The position numbers and the translations under genes are program-made. From positions 1-8,770 of the forward strand of contig CABSMK010000066.1 of assembly GCA_902478825.1 (NCBI GenBank): a stretch of 8,770 bases of DNA. Reading direction: 5' to 3'. Every line of letters begins with the position of its first letter. Position 1 is the first letter of the stretch. A model generated the notes under the pieces. It searched no databases. It saw only the letters and a program-made list of their open reading frames with translations, and had not been told where the DNA came from. Shown piece by piece: positions 5,587 to 8,770 of the stretch. This stretch comes from an uncultured Collinsella sp. (GTDB taxonomy: Bacteria > Actinomycetota > Coriobacteriia > Coriobacteriales > Coriobacteriaceae).

Positions 5587-5892
5587 ATGGTCGACGCGCT
5601 GGAGATAGGCTACGTCATAAAGGACAGGCGCGCTGAATTGGGGATGACCCAGGCTCAGCTGGCAGAGGCCGCGGGCGTGTCGAAGCGCTGCCTTTGGTCG
5701 CTGGAGCTGGGACAAAACCCCGGCGTGCAACTGGACAAGCTCACCGCCGTACTCGGGGCCCTGGGGCTGGAGCTGACCGTCGGCAACCCCTCAGATGAGC
5801 CGCAAGCTGAGCAGCTGGGCATCGGAGGGGTCGCGGCTCGCGCTGATGCCTCCGCAGGCGCTCTCTCCATCCTGACGGGAGGTGCGCGATGA
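5587..5892 (+). CDS. hipB: HipB-like XRE-family antitoxin/repressor
   Basis: The 101-aa protein has one XRE/HTH_3 domain at about residues 8-60; MTQAQLAEAAGVSKRCLWSLE (about 20-40) holds the helix-turn-helix, and a short low-complexity Ala/Gly/Glu tail follows. In hip modules this protein binds operator DNA and the HipA kinase, neutralising it and repressing the operon. The ATG at 5587 is chosen since GGAGG (5576-5580) lies 6 nt upstream; the in-frame GTG at 5581 would abut the Shine-Dalgarno sequence. Its stop overlaps the hipA start (ATGA). GGGAGG at 5877-5882 serves hipA. Because HipA is broken, this may now be an orphan autorepressor. The name rests on the hipA neighbour and the domain, since HipB-type proteins are poorly distinct from other XRE regulators. 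Confidence 0.85.
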   Translation: MVDALEIGYVIKDRRAELGMTQAQLAEAAGVSKRCLWSLELGQNPGVQLDKLTAVLGALGLELTVGNPSDEPQAEQLGIGGVAARADASAGALSILTGGAR

Positions 5893-6275
5893 CGGCCGGC
5901 GTCCTCGATGCGCTCGTCGCCGGCAAGCTCGCAGGAGCCCTTTCCCAGGACGGGGCCGGCTCGCTTTCCTTCGCCTACGGGAGAGGCTACCGCGGCGTTC
6001 CGCTGTCATCGTCCATGCCGCTTTCCACCAGGCCCTATCGGGACAAGGTCGTGCTGCCCTACCTCTGGGGGCTTTTGCCAGAGGACCCGGCAGTGAGAAG
6101 GCATGTCGCCGCCGACGCCGGCATCTCTCCCAACAACCCCTTCGCGCTCCTCGGCGTCATCGGCCTGGACTGCCTCGGCGCGGTGCAGTTCGTCCCCCAG
6201 GGTTCCGACGCCTACCGCGATGAGCGCCTTGTTGCCGTGAGCGACGCCGAAATTGCCCGGAGGCTGGCTACGTCA
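5889..6275 (+). pseudogene. hipA: HipA toxin kinase, only N-terminal subdomain left
   Basis: HipA is a Ser/Thr kinase that in E. coli phosphorylates glutamyl-tRNA synthetase. Residues 1 to about 125 carry the HipA N-terminal domain: PLSSSMPLSTRPY (38-50), the LPYLWGLLPED block (56-66) and NPFALLGVIGLDCLGAVQF (83-101). Homology ends at about SDAEIARRL (118-126). The frame then runs through unrelated, AT-richer DNA to a stop at 6369-6371, for 160 aa in total. The whole kinase core (about 300 residues of some 420-440) is absent, so the product cannot be an active toxin. The breakpoint is near 6263-6275. The chance stop overlaps the next gene's ATG by 4 nt. A truncated HipA might still bind HipB, but that is speculation. 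Confidence 0.85.
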
Positions 6276-6361
6276 GTCTCTTCTTCGAATCTAGCCCGAA
6301 TAAGATTAGGAAGTTCGTGTTTCCGGGTACGTTCTGCCAGGGATTACTGCAGCCTAGGTAA
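6266..6361 (+). pseudogene. 3' tail of an unidentified gene fused to hipA
   Basis: In a different frame from hipA, 6266-6361 reads GYVSLFFESSPNKIRK... to a TAA at 6359-6361, with SSPNKIRKFVFPGTF looking protein-like. The stop falls 6 nt before the ATG of the 199-aa gene, and the only candidate Shine-Dalgarno of that gene (AGG, 6356-6358) lies in this tail. This is what an operon partner would look like after its 5' part was lost. I do not recognise the family. Base composition matches the following genes, not hipA. Confidence 0.4.
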
Positions 6362-6367
6362 TACGCA

Positions 6368-6967
6368 ATGAATGAAGTCATCGAGTCAATCGAAGATGCC
6401 TTGGATAAGGAATGCTGGATTCCTGCGCTTGCTCTAGCATTGACCTTGCCAGATACATGCGGCTCGATAGAGTATCCGGAAATGATCAACAACAAGGGTC
6501 GACGCCTCTCTAAAAGACAATATTTGGCTTGGTTCAAAGAGCATGTCGAACATCGATTTGCGGATCATACCGGATTCGACGACAAAGGCAATGCCCTCCG
6601 TCCGTACTTTAATGCGGACATGTGCTATCAGCTTCGCTGTGCGATCCTGCATTCATCAAACGACGACATCGACTTTGAATATGGCGACTGCAAAAAAGAA
6701 TATGAATACCACTATGACTTCGAGCTTAGAGTAAACGCTTGCGATAGCTACGGGGAGATTTGGGCAAGCGGCGCTAACGCTAATGAGCGAGCACGTTTAA
6801 TTCACGTATGTATAGATGTCAAAAACCTATGCGAAGCATTATGTGAGGAAGCTTTGACGTACCTACACACGGTCAAAAAGGAGCAACTAGCGAATCATCG
6901 TGTAAGAATTGTTGATGTAGCAAAATACTGTCAACTGATTGATGATACGCGAAGAAATTCAAGTTAA
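6368..6967 (+). CDS. 199-aa protein with possible HEPN-type Rx4H motif
   Basis: I do not recognise a named family. The protein opens with a helical stretch (MNEVIESIEDAL) and a conserved-looking block ALALALTLPDTCGSIEYPE at about 20-38 of a type I associate with uncharacterised proteins from many bacteria. At 86-97, CYQLRCAILHSS contains R90-x4-H95, the Rx4-6H pattern of HEPN RNases, in a predicted helix, and a long C-terminal helical region follows at 138-172. HEPN proteins cleave RNA in defence and toxin systems, but the second position is Cys where a polar residue is usual, so the match is suggestive only. Start: ATG at 6368 with weak AGG 9 nt upstream. The OLD-like ATPase gene follows 27 nt after the stop on the same strand, so they are likely co-transcribed. 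Base composition is clearly lower in GC than guaA or the IS. Confidence 0.75.
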   Translation: MNEVIESIEDALDKECWIPALALALTLPDTCGSIEYPEMINNKGRRLSKRQYLAWFKEHVEHRFADHTGFDDKGNALRPYFNADMCYQLRCAILHSSNDDIDFEYGDCKKEYEYHYDFELRVNACDSYGEIWASGANANERARLIHVCIDVKNLCEALCEEALTYLHTVKKEQLANHRVRIVDVAKYCQLIDDTRRNSS

Positions 6968-6994
6968 ATCTAGGGATGATTTAGAGGTTCAACA

Positions 6995-7870
6995 TTGGCA
7001 TACATAAAGGCGCTCCATATCGAAGGACTCAAGAAGTTCACCCGTTTGGATGTTACATTTAACGAGCATATGAACATTCTTGTTGGAGAGAACGAAGCCG
7101 GAAAGAGCACCATTCTCGAAGCAATCAAAATTGTGCTTAATCAGCAATATCGCAATGCTGAGAAAACGACCTTACATGATTTGTTTAACACGAAATCGGT
7201 TGACGCATTCAAGGCAAAACCCTCGGTCGAGACTCTTCCTTGTATTCTTATCGAAATCGAACTCGATCTTAGCAATTACCAGAAAGATGTCTCGTATTTC
7301 TACGGTGAGGCATACGGCGAAAAGGCGCAAAAGCAAGAGAAGTTCGGCGTCCGTTTCGAATGTAGTTTTGACAAAACCCTGGGATCAGGTGTTGAGGATT
7401 TTGTACGAGACGGCAATATTCCCTACGAATACTATTCACTTACATGGAAGACATTCGCCAACCTTCCTTACACTTCTATCAAGCGGCCTATGGGACTTAT
7501 AGGGATTGACGCATCCGGAGGAAATACCGCTTCTTCCTTCAACCAATACAACAAGGCGTTGTTTGTTAGCAAATACGATGAAACCACCAGGGCGAAATCG
7601 AAGAATACATTTCGTGCAAATGTCGATAACGCTCTTGAGCTGACCAACCTTCCTCCTGTTCGAGAAAATGCGAGGTTTGGTATAGACGGCAAGAAGGTGG
7701 TTCTCGAAAGCGTGCTGTCGGTTTTCGAAGATTCCGTTGCTCTTGAGAATCGCGGAAGCGGGATGGAAAATCTCATAAAGACGCAGATCGCCTTGGATAG
7801 GCATAGTGGACTCGACTCTATCCTAATCGAGGAGCCGGAAAATCATCTAGGGTTCTCCAACCTTCGATAA
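6995..7870 (+). pseudogene. OLD-family ATPase/nuclease, truncated after Walker B
   Basis: OLD-family proteins join an SMC/ABC-like ATPase to a C-terminal TOPRIM nuclease and act in phage defence (P2 Old, GajA of Gabija). Here 291 residues remain. The N-terminus MAYIKALHIEGLKKF is typical, Walker A GENEAGKST is at 31-39, a signature-like ENRGSGMENLIKTQIAL lies at about 251-267, and Walker B ILIEEPENHL at 276-285. The frame then stops at SNLR-TAA. Intact members run to about 550-650 aa, so the TOPRIM domain is entirely missing. The IS30 element begins immediately after. The start is TTG at 6995, supported by AGAGG (6983-6987) 7 nt upstream; the next ATG would remove the Walker A strand. Likely second gene of an operon with the 199-aa protein. 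Without TOPRIM it should be inactive. Confidence 0.85.
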
Positions 7871-7896
7871 ATGCTGCACCCTTGATCATCGACTTT

Positions 7897-7944
7897 ATCC
7901 GAACACCTCCCACATTCATCCGCACATGTTCGGATGAATGTGGG
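7897..7944. repeat. Nested, competing palindromes at the IS left end
   Basis: CCCACATTCATCCG (7909-7922) and CGGATGAATGTGGG (7931-7944) form a perfect 14-bp stem with an 8-nt loop. A second 9-bp inverted repeat, ATCCGAACA (7897-7905) with TGTTCGGAT (7927-7935), shares bases 7931-7935 with it, so the two cannot form together. It lies 54 nt before the transposase ATG. Such leaders can bind transposase or block translation from read-through mRNA; that role here is inference. Confidence 0.7.
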
Positions 7945-7997
7945 AACCCGATACCCTGAGGGCCGGACCGGCCGGCCCCGAGAGATCGGAGGACGGC

Positions 7998-8741
7998 ATG
8001 TCCGGAAAGAAGAAAAGGGGCTCCGCGAGGGCGGTCCCGAGGGCCTACGGAAGGCTCACGAGGCACGAGCGGGACACGGTCCAGAGGATGCTGGAGCGCA
8101 GGGCGTCGTGCAGGGAGATCGCGAGGGGGCTGGGCAGGTCGCCCTCGACGGTGAGCGCCGAGGTGGCGTCGCACAGGTTCGTGACGGCGCCGAAGGCCAG
8201 GCGCGGCGAGCGCGTGGACGCCTCCGCCGACCTGTCGGCGGCCTGCCCGCGCCTGGCCGCGTGGCCGCGCTGCTGCAACGGGTGCGGGCGGTACCGCGCG
8301 ATCGGCTGCAAGCGCCGCCCCCACGTCTTCTACGAGGCCCGGGCCGCGCAGCTGTGCGCCGACTCGGTCCTCGTCTCGTCCAGGCGCGGGATAGACGCCG
8401 ACGAGCCCGCCGCGGCGACCAGGCTGGAGGCCATCAGGGACTGCCTGCGCCGGGGGCTGTCGCCCGAGCAGATGGCGGCGCGCAACGGCGGGCCCGTGGA
8501 CCTGTCGCCGTCGACCATCTACCGCTGGGTCTCGGCGGGCTACGACGGCATGACCAACATGGAGCTCAGGCGCAAGGTCGGCTACAGGCCGAGGAAGCGC
8601 GCCGCGGGCCGGGCGGCCACGCGCCACTCCGCCCGCAGGTCGCATGCCGCGTTCCTCGCCCTCGGGGAGGACGCGTGCGCCGCGGCCTGGGAGATGGACA
8701 GCGTCGAGGGGCCCGGGAGGACTCCGCCTGCCTGCTCACGC
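7998..8741 (+). CDS. IS30-family transposase, 3'-truncated by contig end, likely frameshifted near 8710
   Basis: The N-terminal HTH_38 domain, LTRHERDTVQRMLERR to SPSTVSAEV (about 20-58), binds the IS ends. LSPEQMAA...LSPSTIYRWV at about 154-178 is the second typical IS30 HTH region, and NMELRRKVGYRPRKR leads to the DDE integrase core, with the first catalytic Asp in WEMDSVEG. The ATG at 7998 is chosen as GGAGG (7988-7992) precedes it by 5 nt; an upstream in-frame ATG at 7938 lies inside the palindrome. There are 248 readable codons before the adapter at 8742. The last ~11 in-frame residues (RTPPACSR and so on) look wrong, while EDSACLLT, the family continuation, is read in another frame from 8717. 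The remaining DDE domain is outside the contig. Confidence 0.9.
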
Positions 8742-8770
8742 CTGTCTCTTATACACATCTGACGCTGCCG
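8742..8770 (-). other. Untrimmed Nextera adapter (artefact)
   Basis: CTGTCTCTTATACACATCT (8742-8760) is the reverse complement of the Tn5 mosaic end, and 8761-8770 continues into the Read 1 adapter, so 29 of 33 adapter bases are present. It is the same adapter as at the left end, in inverted orientation. Genomic sequence ends at 8741. Confidence 0.98.

Larger units (their letters stand above)
7871..8741 (+). mobile_element. IS30-family insertion sequence, left part
   Basis: The left boundary lies at about 7868-7885, where OLD-like coding sequence ends. The element contains a palindromic leader and the 5' part of an IS30-type transposase, and leaves the contig at the adapter. Its GC content is far above that of the gene it interrupts, particularly in the transposase. 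The right terminal repeat and any target duplication are outside the window, so I cannot fix the ends exactly. Confidence 0.75.

Noticed and set aside
5882..6223. Arg/Pro-rich plus-strand frame within hipA
   Set aside because: An alternative frame of the HipA N-terminal coding region with no support of its own.
7818..8645. 275-aa minus-strand open frame across the IS
   Set aside because: It mirrors the transposase gene at very high GC, is Arg/Pro/Ala rich, and crosses the OLD/IS junction.

Overview
The window reads as a high-GC, gut-type actinobacterial contig. The codon use, the guaA protein sequence and the 3'-guaA accessory region suggest Coriobacteriia such as Collinsella; this is inference, because no rRNA or marker search was possible. 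Both contig ends are untrimmed Illumina Nextera adapter: 1-42 includes what I recognise as an i5 index, and 8742-8770 is the reverse complement. The outermost genes are therefore cut by the assembly, not by biology.

Layout. (1) 43-2611 is conserved chromosome: a 3'-truncated type I L-asparaginase gene on the minus strand and a complete, divergent guaA (GMP synthase). (2) 2594-4942 looks like a small island placed at the 3' end of guaA. A 32-bp stretch covering the last guaA codons, the stop and a GAAC-N4-GTTC palindrome recurs at 4858-4889 with 28/32 identity. Each copy is followed by a strong hairpin. Between the copies lie a 5'-decapitated GyrI-like fragment, an intact AAA_14/DUF4143 ATPase gene whose ribosome-binding site sits in a 9-bp inverted repeat, its terminator, and about 430 nt of structured non-coding DNA. 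(3) 5098-6275 holds a DUF3800 3' fragment (minus strand), then a hipBA-like module. The antitoxin gene is complete and has a clear promoter interlocked with three 16-bp operators at exact 26-bp spacing. The HipA toxin is cut to its N-terminal ~125 residues. (4) 6266-7870 is visibly AT-richer and probably foreign: the 3' tail of an unknown gene, a 199-aa protein with a possible HEPN-type Rx4H motif, and an OLD-family ATPase that stops just after Walker B. (5) 7871-8741 is the left part of an IS30-family insertion sequence that truncates the OLD gene; its transposase runs into the adapter and appears frameshifted near the end.

Biologically, this is a chromosomal hotspot behind guaA where stress and defence modules have accumulated and decayed. 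The systems most worth attention are the HEPN-like/OLD pair, whose intact relatives could be a defence operon, the unusually regular hip operator array, and the att-like duplication of the guaA tail. Most neighbouring accessory genes are broken, so the intact hipB-like, AAA_14 and 199-aa genes are the only plausible functional accessory proteins here.
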